Shown: positions 34,387-45,374 of the stretch, in pieces
How positions within the stretch are numbered: position 1 is the first letter of the stretch
Layout: each line of letters begins with the position of its first letter
Assembly (NCBI GenBank): GCA_020740775.1
Contig: JAHEWK010000002.1
Coordinates: 5,146,001 to 5,210,000 of the forward strand
Source: Ilyonectria destructans
Lineage: Eukaryota > Ascomycota > Sordariomycetes > Hypocreales > Nectriaceae
Direction: 5' to 3'
Length of the DNA: 64,000 bases
Notes under the pieces: model-generated
Seen by the model: the letters and a program-made list of their open reading frames with translations, nothing else
Told to the model about the DNA's origin: nothing
Database searches by the model: none
Program-made: the position numbers and the translations under genes

Positions 34387-36290
34387 ATGGGAAGTAATCT
34401 GATCCGAAGTGGTGCGGTGTCTCTGATTGAAGTGATCTTACTTCATCGTTTTGGCTATTGGGAATCGACACAGCTGCTACAGAAATGCATTGCTTTGACC
34501 GGAATTCACTATCTTGTTATTCAAATATTTTACATTTTCATATGGCCCTTCTACTTCTCCCCTCTTCGGAACCTGCCAGGCCCTAAGGTTGTAAGGTCTT
34601 CATTTCATTTTAAACATTGCTAATGGATTCAGAGCGGATTTCCTTTGGGAGAAATATTGAACCAAGCCAATGCTCTCCCGAGCGAGTTGGAGACGCGTTG
34701 GATGAAGGAATATCCAGATGCACCGTTTATTCGATACATGTCTCTATTAAACCGGGAAATGCTGATGGTCAACAACACACGAGCACAAAAAGAGGTTCTC
34801 CAAACCAAATGCTACTCATTTATTAAGCCACCTTACTGGAAAAGGGTTGTTGGCGAGGTAGCAGGGCATGGTATTCTGTTCACAGAGGGTGAAGAACATA
34901 AAAAGCAGCGAAAGCTTTTAGTTGGTAAGACTTGATATTATAAGAAAGACGACTGTGAGATCAATACTGACAACATTCTATAGCGCCATTCTCCTTTGGC
35001 AATATTCGACGAATGCATTCCATCTTTCAACAAAAGGCTGAAGAGACGTCCTCAATTATGTTAACTTTAGTCAAAGAAGGGACGAATATTATTGACGGTC
35101 AGATATATAATGCGTACTGTTATTCCTTGTTGCTGATTCTGTCCCAGTCTCGAGCCTTCTTTCACATACGACTCTCGACATCGTTGGTCTAGCAGCTCTA
35201 GGCTATGAACTCAACTCCCTATCAACATCGTCGTCATTGGCAACGAATTACGAGAAGATCTTCGAGTTCGCAACACCCCTGCAGCTTCTCATCTCTTTTA
35301 TTCACCAGTTTATCCCTATACGACCACTGCTACCATTCAGGGCGAATAAGAGTTATGTCGAGGCCAATGCAGAGGTTAGGCAGATCCTCCGAAAACATAT
35401 CCGGCGACGAAAGCTAGAGTTTCATGAGGGAACCCTTACAGGGGAAGATACTGGCCGCGATCTCCTAACTCTAATGATCAAAGAGAGCAACGACAAATGG
35501 TCAGAAGAGGACATGCTGGGCTATGTGAGTTAACAATCCTGAAGCTGGCGCTATTTAACGATGCTAACAAAATTTAGTTGCTAAATTTCATGTCTGCGTG
35601 AGTCTCCTGGAAGGTTTATGTCAGTTTGCCGCTAAACATACCATAGGGGACATGAGACAACAGCAGGTGCACTAACTTGGGCCTTGCATGCTCTCACTTT
35701 AAACCCGGATATCCAAAACCATTTGCGCAACGAAATTGAATTGACAATAAAGTCCACCTCGCCAACTCAAGCTGAGCTTGAGAACCTACCGTACTTGAAT
35801 AATTTCGTCAAGGAGGTCCTGCGATTTTATCCACCAGGTACGGAAACATGACATTACTCCAAGACCTCAACTAAATCTAATAGCTCCAAACTTCCCTCGC
35901 CAGGCAATTGAAGACCTAGAAATAGAGGGTGTCAATATACCCAAGGGAACTATGGTGATGATAGCTCCGGCTGCACCTCAGTTTAACCCTGAAATTTGGG
36001 GCCCAACTGCTGATCAATTTGATCCCGATCGATGGGATAATCTACCAGAGCCAGCTCGAGATCCCTACGCTTCTCTCGCATTCTCTAATGGGCCCCGGAT
36101 ATGCATTGGAAAACAGTTTGCTCTTCAGGAGATGAAAGCAATACTAGTCGAGTTAATCCGGAAGTTTAAGTTCGCAAATACTGGCCCTGTTGAACCTCAG
36201 AAAAGCGGACCGAGTTTGAGGCCTTTGAACGGGATGAGGCTGGAAGTTTCTTTGGTAGAGCCAAACACCACCGTGGCGGGTGATATATGA
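34387..36290 (+). CDS. Cytochrome P450 monooxygenase (CYP52/CYP3-like layout)
   Basis: Microsomal P450. Exons 34387-34590, 34633-34924, 34984-35097, 35148-35524, 35578-35597 (20 bp), 35647-35837 and 35884-36290 give 534 aa. An N-terminal hydrophobic anchor (HYLVIQIFYIFIWPFYF) is followed by the hinge LRNLPGPK. I-helix: SAGHETTAGALTWA. K-helix: KEVLRFYPP. The haem loop is FSNGPRICIGKQFA with the Cys ligand. The first intron has two possible donors 3 bp apart (GTTGTA or GTAAGG), giving PGPKSGFPLG or PGPKVSGFPLG; I used the better consensus. All motifs are intact. It shares a promoter with DUF3237 and precedes a short-chain dehydrogenase, so oxidation followed by alcohol/ketone conversion is a plausible pathway order (inference). 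Confidence 0.9.
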
Positions 36291-36982
36291 GGTCGGATGA
36301 GTCCATCTTCACCGTTACATTACTGCAAAATAGCGGTTGGCATGCGCCGTCAACACATTAATGTAGTATTACTGGCCAATAGTTATCTTCTCATCAGGTA
36401 TTCACGCAGCTATGACTCATCTGCAATTTGCCAAAGTCTTAACATGCTTATGGACTTTAAACTAGATGTCCTTTTGTGTGACTTAGAGCTTGAATTAGTT
36501 GAAAATGATGTTAGGCAACCTGGAAAACAGTGGTGGTTAATAATCGCCCATATCAAAAGGACCTTGATGCAGTCTGTAATCACTTGAGATAAACATCGCA
36601 GCTCTCAGGCAGCACGATCGAGAGATAAATATGCTAAGCTTAGCTTAACATAAATTTGAACGGTAGACAGGCGGCGTAAGGCCATGTCCTAACTACCATG
36701 AACGTCACATTGATCAACTCCTCTAGTGGAATCTGTGGACGCCCGTATAAATTGTTGCTAAAGCCAAATGCGTTATTTCCAATCAAATTTCCATTAACTC
36801 AACCACGCATAGTTAAGTAGGTCTGACTCGGTTATGTTAGCCCAGGTCGTGAAGACCACCCGTAGCGCTTTTACCCAGAATTTGGTTTGGATTTCTCAGG
36901 AAATTGTTGAATATGCGTGATTTCTTTCAGAGGCTTTTTCTGGACGGATCTATGATTGGAACAGGATGGCACGCCTCGATTG

Positions 36983-36991
36983 TCGGCCCGA
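36983..36991. promoter_or_regulatory. TCGG-C-CCGA inverted repeat
   Basis: About 190 bp upstream of the dehydrogenase ATG. It shares the TCGGCCCGAAA sequence with the site at 31684. Confidence 0.5.
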
Positions 36992-37002
36992 AACGAGTCA
37001 CT

Positions 37003-37011
37003 TCGGACCGA
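37003..37011. promoter_or_regulatory. TCGG-A-CCGA inverted repeat
   Basis: Second CGG-N-CCG site, 20 bp (about two helical turns) from the first. Confidence 0.5.
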
Positions 37012-37181
37012 GGCGGCCACAGGCACTGGAGGAGATCATCATATGCCGTCCATTAATACCTTGATACGAATTAGAACTGTCAGGTATTATTTCAAGCACA
37101 AACAGCCGATCGTGCTTCATTTTTACTTCCTAGAACATATAAACTTGCGTTCTGATCAAATCTACACACCTATCATACAAG

Positions 37182-38315
37182 ATGACAGATCTTCTTTCAG
37201 GTGTCGCGCTTATTACTGGGGCCGGATCCGGTACGAAATTCCCCAAGACCGGAGATCTCTTGCTGACAGTATCATCTTAAAGGTATCGGCCAAGCAACCA
37301 GTTTGGCTTTCGCTAGGCATGGAGTTCAGAAACTAGCACTTCTTGACATTGACGATGCTGGATTGGAAACTACGGCTGCTATGATATCGCAGCAAACAAA
37401 CAAGAGAGTGGAGTCACTGAGAATCAAGATTGACGTTAGCGATGAGAAAGCGATAGTTCAAGCGATTCAGAAAGTGGTGGATGCATTTGGGCGTATCGAC
37501 ATTGCCATCAACAACGCAGGGATCGGAGGACCGATAATGGATTCAACCAAGATCTCCACTGATGAATATCGTCGAGTTCTGGACGTTAATATGATTGGTC
37601 TATGGGTCTCCCAGAGAGAGGAAATACGACAAATGCTTGGCCAAAGTCCCATTGAAATACGGTGGGATTCTCACCCTGGTATTTAAAACAGTTGCTAACC
37701 GTATTCAAGTCCAGGGGTTCAAAGTAAAGGCGTTATCGTGAATATGTCGTCTATCTTTGGGCTTATTAGCCCGTCTGCGTCGACTCCTGCAGCACCATAC
37801 AACACCAGGTAAGTTTTCAAAAACACCGATTAATTTTACCTGATCTCGTATGGTTTGATTTGACTAATATGCAAATAGCAAGCATGGGGTGATCGCAATA
37901 ACAAGAAACGTGAGTTTGGGAGCATGAATTACTGCAGTTGGGCCACTAAAAAAGGGTACTAGGACGCGAATTCGTTTGCCAAAGACGGCATTCGAATCAA
38001 TGCGATATGTCCAGGGTACTCAAATCTTCTTCACTGGTCTCAGTTTGTTATCTGATATAAAAACAGTTATGTTACTACCAAGAACCTCGCGCAAGCGGTG
38101 ACTGAAGACGAGGTTATGCGCAAAGAACTTGAGAAGGTTCCTATGGGTCGCCTTGCAGATCCATCAGAGATTGCAGAGGCTATTTGCTTCTTAGCATCGC
38201 CAATGAGTTCTTATATGAGTGGGGCGAGTCTTGTTATCGATGGGTATTGTTAACCTGACTGATTTACAGTCTACTATTTGAGCTAACTCTGTATAGGGGG
38301 TACACATGCAATTAG
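37182..38315 (+). CDS. Short-chain dehydrogenase/reductase
   Basis: NAD(P)-dependent oxidoreductase with a Rossmann fold. Seven exons (37182-37230, 37283-37661, 37710-37808, 37879-37909, 37963-38015, 38067-38243, 38297-38315) give 268 aa, the classical length. Motifs: cofactor loop TGAGSGIG, LLDID after strand 2 (acidic residue, suggesting NAD(H) preference), NNAG, catalytic Ser in [13 protein letters not shown] (Tyr and Lys), PG after strand 6, and the C-terminal VIDGGYT. All are intact. Exon 2 ends with CG and exon 3 begins at T37710, a join that avoids in-frame stops. It follows the P450 in the same orientation with CGG-N-CCG sites in its promoter. Confidence 0.9.
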
Positions 38316-41300
38316 CATAGGTGAAAGTTCCCTGGTAGTTGACGGAAGCGAAGCCAAAATCCGGCTTGGGAAGCAGTGCGATTGGTACCCAATTTCTCTC
38401 GGTGACTCTCGTGTAGAACCGGAGCCTATGCTGGCCAGAGCTTATGTGACAAATCCAGAAATTCAATTTCTAGAGAAGGTGTGGAGCAGGTGTATGTTAT
38501 GTAGTTCCCTAACTTTTCACAAGCGGGACCCTTTAGATTTGAACCATTACTATGCTTGTCTTAGCCGTGTCCTCTAGTTGGTAAGATTGCTATGCCTCAT
38601 TTTTCTGCTAAACGACTTGGCCAGACTCTTCGCTTGACATTGAGTGTCAACACCGCCACCAGCTTGCGATAATCCAGTAGCTGGTGCATACGCCGGCTCA
38701 TCCGTGTTCAGCCTTGGTTGGATCAAATAGTGTGAAGTAGTAACAGAACTGGATATGAAATATACCTCTGTCACGAGAGTCAATAATACAGTCTTAACCC
38801 ATTTCGGCGGCAAGTGTTTGTTAGAGCTAGGACGCTGCCTCTTGTGTTTGGGAGGGTTGGAGCTGGTTCTGAGTCGGCACACGATTGCATTGCTAGTGAC
38901 TAAAGCGCTAATACTATTTACTAAAATCCCTCCCGCCACTAGGGAATGCGAATCAAGAGAAGAACTATTCGAAAGTGCAGAGTAAGTTAGTCATTACCGC
39001 ATTTGGACGGGTTTGGGAGACCAAATGAGCAAGGTTATAAAATGGGTCTGTCGGTGCCATTCCCTGGACTACGAACTACGTCATATCACTGGGCAGTGAT
39101 CAATCTACTCAAGGGATCTTGGCAGCATGACATTACTTCACAGTGAGGGGTGGGTATGTTATTGGTGGCGTCGAGGGAGGAGTAGTGATCTGGATTTTCA
39201 GTTAGACTTGAAGCTGCAACGAAGTGTCTGGTTGAAAAATGAAGATTGAGGTGAGGTCCGAGTCAGGGCAATGGTGAATAGTGGTCTCATGGCCTGTCAA
39301 AACAGGCTCTGAAGTAGCAAATACTTGGGTTGCAAACATCATGTAGGATCGGGGACAGGGAGGATCGGCTTTCGCCTGTTTCTTACACACCTTGACAAGC
39401 TTGTTCGCATGAATATCGGTCATGCCTCTCTGATCATTTCAGGAGATGTCGTCCACAAAAGTACGATGATCTGCGACACTTGCATGTTAGCCTTGATGTC
39501 TTCAAAGCGACTTCAAACATGTTGTGTGGTAATAATCCGTCATACGGTTGTGATGTGTTTCATCAGGAGATATCAGGGTTAAAAAGCTCTTGATCATTTG
39601 TATAATCATCCGGAAAGAAGAAAGACTGATAGTTAGACTAACCTTTGTCGTATCTTGACCCTGTTACGCGTAGAGCAGTTGGTTTGAAGGGGCTGCAGGA
39701 CAACCAGCAGGCGCAGGAGTCCGTCTTTTTATGAAGCGGGTGGAGCGGAGGGTAGTCTTTAACGATGGAGGCGGTGGCACTAAGAACAAGCAGTTAGCAA
39801 AAGCCACGAAATTGATTTGATTAGTACTTACCAGGTCGTGACATTGACCAGACACTTGAAGACGCTTCCGGTGGCACATGGATGATGGGTCAACAACAGA
39901 GTCAATGTCGTTCCATGCAGGCGCCCGCGTCTGTCCCAGGCCGTCACAAGAGGCCGAGAAGTGAACTCTAGTCCGTCGGCAAGACTTCCATAGCCAATGC
40001 AACAAGAATGGGGTAGATGCGTCAAACTGCATCAGCTAGGCGCGTATAGTGGCGGACAAAGGCACCAGCAACCAGAGATCAGGCATTGCTCGAATCGGAC
40101 GCCATTGTTCGACAAGGCCATCGCGTGCTCGACGTAGCGCAGACTTTGGATTGCATCGAGACATCTCTACGGCAAGCCACAGTGATGTTATGACACGTTG
40201 GTTGGCGTCATTAGAGCCTCGGGTGCGCGTTGCGAATGTCGTGGTAATTGTTGGTAGATGCAAAGACGAGATATTCCCAAGGAAAAAAAAAGTGAGAAAA
40301 GAGACCAGAGGTGGAGCAACGCGTAAATTACGTACTAAATTGGTTGGCTGGGCAATATCTCACCCAGCCACCGACAAAGCTCTGTAGCTACCCTACAGCC
40401 TTGCGAATTCATCGCTCTGTAATAAATCCAAATCCTCTATTATTCTATGTGGCGTTTTCTTTCAGGTTTACTCTACATCATCAGATCGTCCATAACTACA
40501 CAGTAGTTGAAAATAATAAGGCTTCACATGCAGCACTACACCTAAATTATCAACCTCAAGGTAAAAACAAGTAAAGACTAAAAACAGGTAATCCCTTCAA
40601 CACCTGCTTTGAGTCCTGGCTTTAATACCCGTCGTAGTGTATCGGACGATTGCCAGCTACATCTCCCCACTCAGCCGTTGGGGTCCATCTTAATCACACC
40701 TCCTTTTCCCTTCTCTGAATCATGACTCTACAAATTTAGTCTCTCCTTCTAGCCGGAATGAACCCGACCCGACCAAGAGATCTCGTCACGCGTCGGCATC
40801 TCTAACACTGAAAGGGCTTTCCAAATCAAATCCATGTCGCATTTATGTCCCACCAACACGAGATATTTATGACGCATACCACTGACATGGATGAGGTGAG
40901 TCATGGAATCTTGGCACATCAGGCAAAACTCCGCTTTGATAGGCAGCAATACGCACGCATGTAATACTCATCCGAGACCCAGTTGAAGCACCAACATTAG
41001 CATGAAGAAAATAGAGAAAATGAAGAAAAAGAAGGAGAAAGGTGGATTCTAAAATAAACGTTTCTTTATGTCGTAAGCACAACTTTTATCACAGTCATCA
41101 CGAGGAGTAACCACTCACCCGCCAAGAACATTGCCCAACTTAGCTGCTTAATTCGAGCTCCGGATCCTCTCGCTCCGCCACACTTTCTGCCGCACTAACT
41201 GGGTATGCGTACCATCGATGTCCTTGATGTGTGCGACAACCAGTATCGACGAGCCGGGAATCAACTGAGGTTATAAAAGCCACCCTCTCCCTCAACTTCC

Positions 41301-41352
41301 CTTCCTCATTATCACTATTGCTATACCACCAGAAATTGAAACACCAACCATC
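38316..41352. other. Three-kilobase region without a confident gene
   Basis: Contains only short frames apart from one weak two-exon candidate at 39638-40025. The 200 bp before 41353 are pyrimidine-rich (CCCTCTCCCTCAACTTCCC), as in fungal promoters. No repeats with clear ends were found. Confidence 0.5.
39638..40025 (-). CDS. Possible fragment of a small cysteine-rich protein (weak)
   Basis: A textbook intron (GTAAGT ... GCTAAC ... CTTAG, about 39778-39829) joins two frames: one ending VFKCLVNVTT and one continuing CATASIVKDYPP ... CACWLSCSPF to a stop at 39638. The result is cysteine-rich. No in-frame ATG start was found; upstream lies a TAG shortly before 40025, so an earlier exon is needed or the gene is dead. 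No homology recognised. Confidence 0.2.
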
Positions 41353-44317
41353 ATGGTCCTATCTCGGGTCCCACTGTCTTCGAGTGGGATACCTCTTTGC
41401 GGGTGCTACATCATCGTCGACAGCGTCAGAAAACATCTCCCCCAACTCAAAGTCAACGTTCACACGACCATTCTCGACACCACTACTCGAACGGCTCTCA
41501 CCCAGACCTTCGTTAACCCCTCCAAAGATGATGGACTCGACGAGGTCAATTACGTATTTCCCCTCTATGATGGAGTCTCGGTTGTCGGCTTCAAATGTAC
41601 AATCGCCGACCGCATCATCAACGGCGTTGTCAAAGAGCGTCAGAATGCCAAAACCCTTTACGCAGAAGCAAAAGCCCGTGGTGAAACAGCCGCTCTACTA
41701 GAACAGTCCCACCACGCTTCCGATATTTTTAGTACGACTATCGGAAATGTGCCAACCGGCCAAACGGTCCAGGTCGAAATCACGTTCCTTGGAGAGCTCA
41801 AGCATGATACAGAGATCGATGGTGTACGTTTTACTATCCCGACCCACGTTGCTCCGCGATACGGCGACGCAGTCAGCCTGCAAGGAAACAGTCCTTTGGT
41901 AGAAGAGGGGATCTCAATCACTATCGATGCAGAGATGCCCGACTGTTCATCCATCAAGTCTATCAATTCACTGTCTCATCCCATCTCCGTGAGCATCGGA
42001 ACCACTTCTCAAGCTGCCGCTGCAGAATCTTCTCTAAGCAAAGCCTCCGTGACCCTATCTCAGGGGTCTGCCAGCCTAGACCAGGACTTTATCATTCATG
42101 TGGTAACCACTAAGATTGATGAACCTGTTGCGTTTCTGGAGACTCATCCTACGATTCCCAACCAGCGCGCGATAATTGCTACCTTTGTACCGAAATTCAA
42201 CCTTCCGGCTGAAAAGCCTGAAATTGTTTTTTTATGTGACCGAAGTGGTAGCATGAAAGGCAAGATGAATGATCTAATTCGTGCTCTTAACATCTTCCTC
42301 AAGTCTCTACCTATTGGGATCAAGTTCAACATCTGCAGCTTTGGATCTAGGTTTAGCTTTCTATGGCCTGAGTCTAAGACTTACAACCAAGAAACCCTTG
42401 ATGAGGCTGTCTCTCATGTGCAATCGTTTGACGCCAAGTATGGCGGGACTCAGATGTATGGTCCCATGGAAGCGATATTCCAGCAGCGATCCAAGGACAT
42501 GAACATCGAAGTCTTCCTTATCACTGACGGACGGATATCATCACAGCAAGAGCTTTTCACGCTTATCAACAAAGAAGTTGCAAAGAGCAAAAAAGCAATT
42601 CGCATTTTTACTTTGGGGGTTGGATCTGGTGCCAGCAGTGCCTTGATCGAAGGAGTTGCCCGCGCTGGCAACGGCTTCGCGCAGATGGTGACAGAACTGG
42701 AACAGATGGATAAGAAAGTGGTTCGTATGCTTAAAGGTGCTCTGCTTCCACACATAAGCGACTACAGCCTCGAAATCAACTACGAAAAGGCCGACTCCCA
42801 GGACACTAATAGCGAATATTCCGAATTTGAGTTCGTCGAGAGGGTGATGGACTCTCTTAGCATCGGAACTTTCGAAGAACATGTTCAGAATGAGACGAAA
42901 TCCAAGTCCGAAAAACCCTTGTCTCTGTTTGATCCGAACTTCGACGACAAAGACGGCGACACCAAGCCAACTGATGATATCGACACCGAGCATACTCCTC
43001 TCCCGACAATCTCTGTTCCTCGGTACCTTCAAACACCCTCTGATATCCCGCCTATGTATCCTTTCATTAGAACTACCATCTACGTCTTGCTTTTAGACTG
43101 TGGTTCAGACATGACGCCCAAATCGGTTGTACTCAAGGGCACCTACAAGGATGGGCCGCTGAGACAGGAGATTCCTATTGTCAACCTCCCCCAAAAGTTA
43201 ACCACGATCCATCAACTCGCCGTCCGTAAAGAGATCAAGGAACTTGAAGAGGGTCGTGGCTGGCTCACCAAGGCAAAAGCTGCCAGCGGAAAGCTCCTGA
43301 AGGATGAGTATGAGGGGATGTTCTCCGACATGGTCCAGCGCGAGGCCGTTAGGCTTGGTGTCAAATTTCAAGTCAGTGGCAAATGGTGCTCATTTGTTGC
43401 TGTTGAGAAGTCAACGAGTAAGTTCAATGATGGAGGCGGAGCTGGGTGATAGTTATCGGGCTCTGGAAGATGTTATTAACAACCTGGGAATAGATGACCT
43501 TGACGATTCGGTCCACCGGCTTGCTTTTGTTTCCAATTCCGATGATATAAGGGACCTAGCAGGCTCTTCCAGACCACAAAGCTCTGGCGCTGGCTTTGCC
43601 ATGGGTGCGTTCGGCACCACTGGTGGACGAATTCTCCCTCCTGGTTCTACTTCTGCTGATCGCTTTTCGATGAGTGTTGTTTGTACGGGTCAACGTTTCG
43701 CTCAACCCATGGCTTCCTTCAGTCGACCTGGTGGTGAGTTCCCCGCCGCCGCCTCCATGGCCCGTACTGCTTTTCCATCCAGACCTCCCAGGTCTCTTCG
43801 CCCGTCCAGACGCTCTACTCTCCGTGGCCGAGGTAATGACGATAGAGCCATGCCTCTGACTGCGGGCTTGGAGATTAAACCGCTAGATATTACGGACCGC
43901 GGCTGGAAACCGCACAGCGTACCAGCCGCCACTAGAAAGCCTTCTCATACTGTCCCAACGCCTGCTACCCCCAAAACTACCACCTTGGACACGGCCTCCG
44001 ATGCTTCCCAACAACTTCAGAATGTTGTTGTCCTTCAGAGGTTTGCCGGAAATTGGGTCTGGAATACTAAGCTTGAGATGATCTTGGGGGTTACATCCGA
44101 TGTCACCCTGAAGCTGAGTCTTCCTGAGGCTGTGGTTAATAGTGCGAGGAAGGATGATATCTTAGCTACTGTTTGTGCAGTGGTTTTTATTAAGAGCAAA
44201 CTGGACGTAGAAAAGGAGGCTTGGGAAATTCTTGTGCAGAAGGCGACGGATTGGCTGGAGGAGCAAATCGGCGGAGGTGTGGAGGAGTTGGAGAATATTA
44301 TTAAGAGCGTTACGTAA
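41353..44317 (+). CDS. VIT and von Willebrand A domain protein
   Basis: Inter-alpha-trypsin-inhibitor-heavy-chain-like protein; fungal members are probably cytosolic, since no signal peptide is seen. Exon 1 is 41353-43417 and exon 2 is 43470-44317, giving 970 aa. N-terminal VIT domain (about aa 20-150: TTRTALTQTFVNPS ... VNYVFPLYDGVSVVGF ... FSTTIGNVPTGQTVQVEITF). VWA domain (about aa 285-460) has an intact MIDAS start, FLCDRSGSMKGKM, plus GGTQMYGP and ITDGRIS. The C-terminal region is Ser/Pro/Arg-rich followed by a conserved ending (VVLQRFAGNWVWN ... KATDWLEEQIGGG). The 52-bp intron was chosen because GTAAGT sits exactly where the frame must change; a frameshift is the alternative. Metal-dependent protein binding is family knowledge; the role is unknown. 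Confidence 0.85.
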
Positions 44318-45374
44318 AGGAATTGGAAGTTATGTGGTTCGCTGTTTTCTCTCTAGCAATCGTTTTCATCCTTTCATATATATCTACCCATCTGAGATAG
44401 CAATAATCTATGGAACTTATAACTGAGGTACAGCTATATGGCCCATTCTCCCTTTTCTTTACCAAGTTGAGTCTTCGCAAAAGTCCCTGGACGGCATCCT
44501 TCGGGAGTCCGTATAACATGAGGCATATAAGAACAGAGAGATAGACGATGATCTCCCACACCTGGTGTATTCCACTTTTTAATTTCATGCCAACCGTGTC
44601 CTGCCCTTTCCACACTGACTTGGAGAACTCGTAGAGTATCTTTCGAGGTATAATCCACACGAAAATTGCAACGAATGCAACAACAGCCTGTAGTACCTTG
44701 CCTGCTTTTTCGGCCAGCTTTGATCGTGTCTTCCACCTGCGCCACATGTCGCCTCGGCGGATTGGCAGATAGGCCACAACATCGTCATGGCAGCTCGCAG
44801 CGGCAAGACGATATGCAAGGGCCCCGTCTGGGGCTACAACTCTGTCATCTGCTCTACACTCCTCGATGAGGAGCTTCACTAGGGCTAGATTACCAAGTGT
44901 GGCAGCTAGTTGTAGCGGTGTGCGGGCGGCATCGGTGTCAGGCAGCTGCGTGCGACCAAAACGGTTTACATCAGCACCGAGTGAATGTAAACATTGGATC
45001 ATGGCGCCACTCCCAATCCGCAAACCAATGAGGAGTGGCGTCTCGCCGGTGTGAGATGGGACATCGGGTGAGACGACGCCACGTCTAATAAACTCGGAAA
45101 CAAGGTCTTTCTAGTCCCTGTTGACTGCAATGAAGAATGAGGCGAGGACATCGATCTGTTGCTGGAACTCTGCATAGGCAGTAGTATTAGTCTTATCTGG
45201 GATTGGCGGGGGCTTGGATAGAGGTAGGATCGGGTGGCCGAGCGAGATTGCCTCGAGTTGTTCGATACGGCTGAAGATTGTGCTCGAATCGATTTGGATT
45301 GCAGCTGGAGTGGAAGCTTCGCACGTAGCGGTTTCGCCTATGGCAATTTCGCCCATGGTTCTCGTATTGAACAT
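44310..45374 (-). pseudogene. Ankyrin-repeat membrane protein gene broken by one in-frame TAG
   Basis: One reading frame runs from ATG 45374 to TAA 44310 except for a TAG at 45113-45111. The residues around it form an ankyrin unit (LASFFIAVNRD, stop, KDLVSEFIRRG), so translation clearly once continued, probably with Gln (CAG to TAG). Further ankyrin units follow (GETPLLIGLRIGSGAM; ARTPLQLAATLGNLALVKLLIEE). Two hydrophobic segments near the end (VLQAVVAFVAIFVWII; VWEIIVYLSVLICLMLYGL) suggest membrane anchoring. A 39-bp in-frame intron that would skip the stop lacks a good donor. The final 8 bp overlap the end of the VIT/VWA gene on the other strand. Alternatives are readthrough or a sequencing error. 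Confidence 0.65.

Larger units (their letters stand above)
36291..37181. other. Intergenic region with the dehydrogenase promoter
   Basis: About 890 bp downstream of the P450. The last 200 bp hold two CGG-N-CCG sites. Overlapping short frames look like chance. Confidence 0.5.

Noticed and set aside
36956..37336. 126-codon frame covering the SDR start
   Set aside because: It reads through the SDR first exon and intron in the wrong frame; the SDR cofactor motif lies in another frame.
27913..38315. Complete secondary-metabolite cluster
   Set aside because: No PKS, NRPS, terpene cyclase, DMATS or RiPP precursor is visible, so only a tailoring/catabolic module is claimed.
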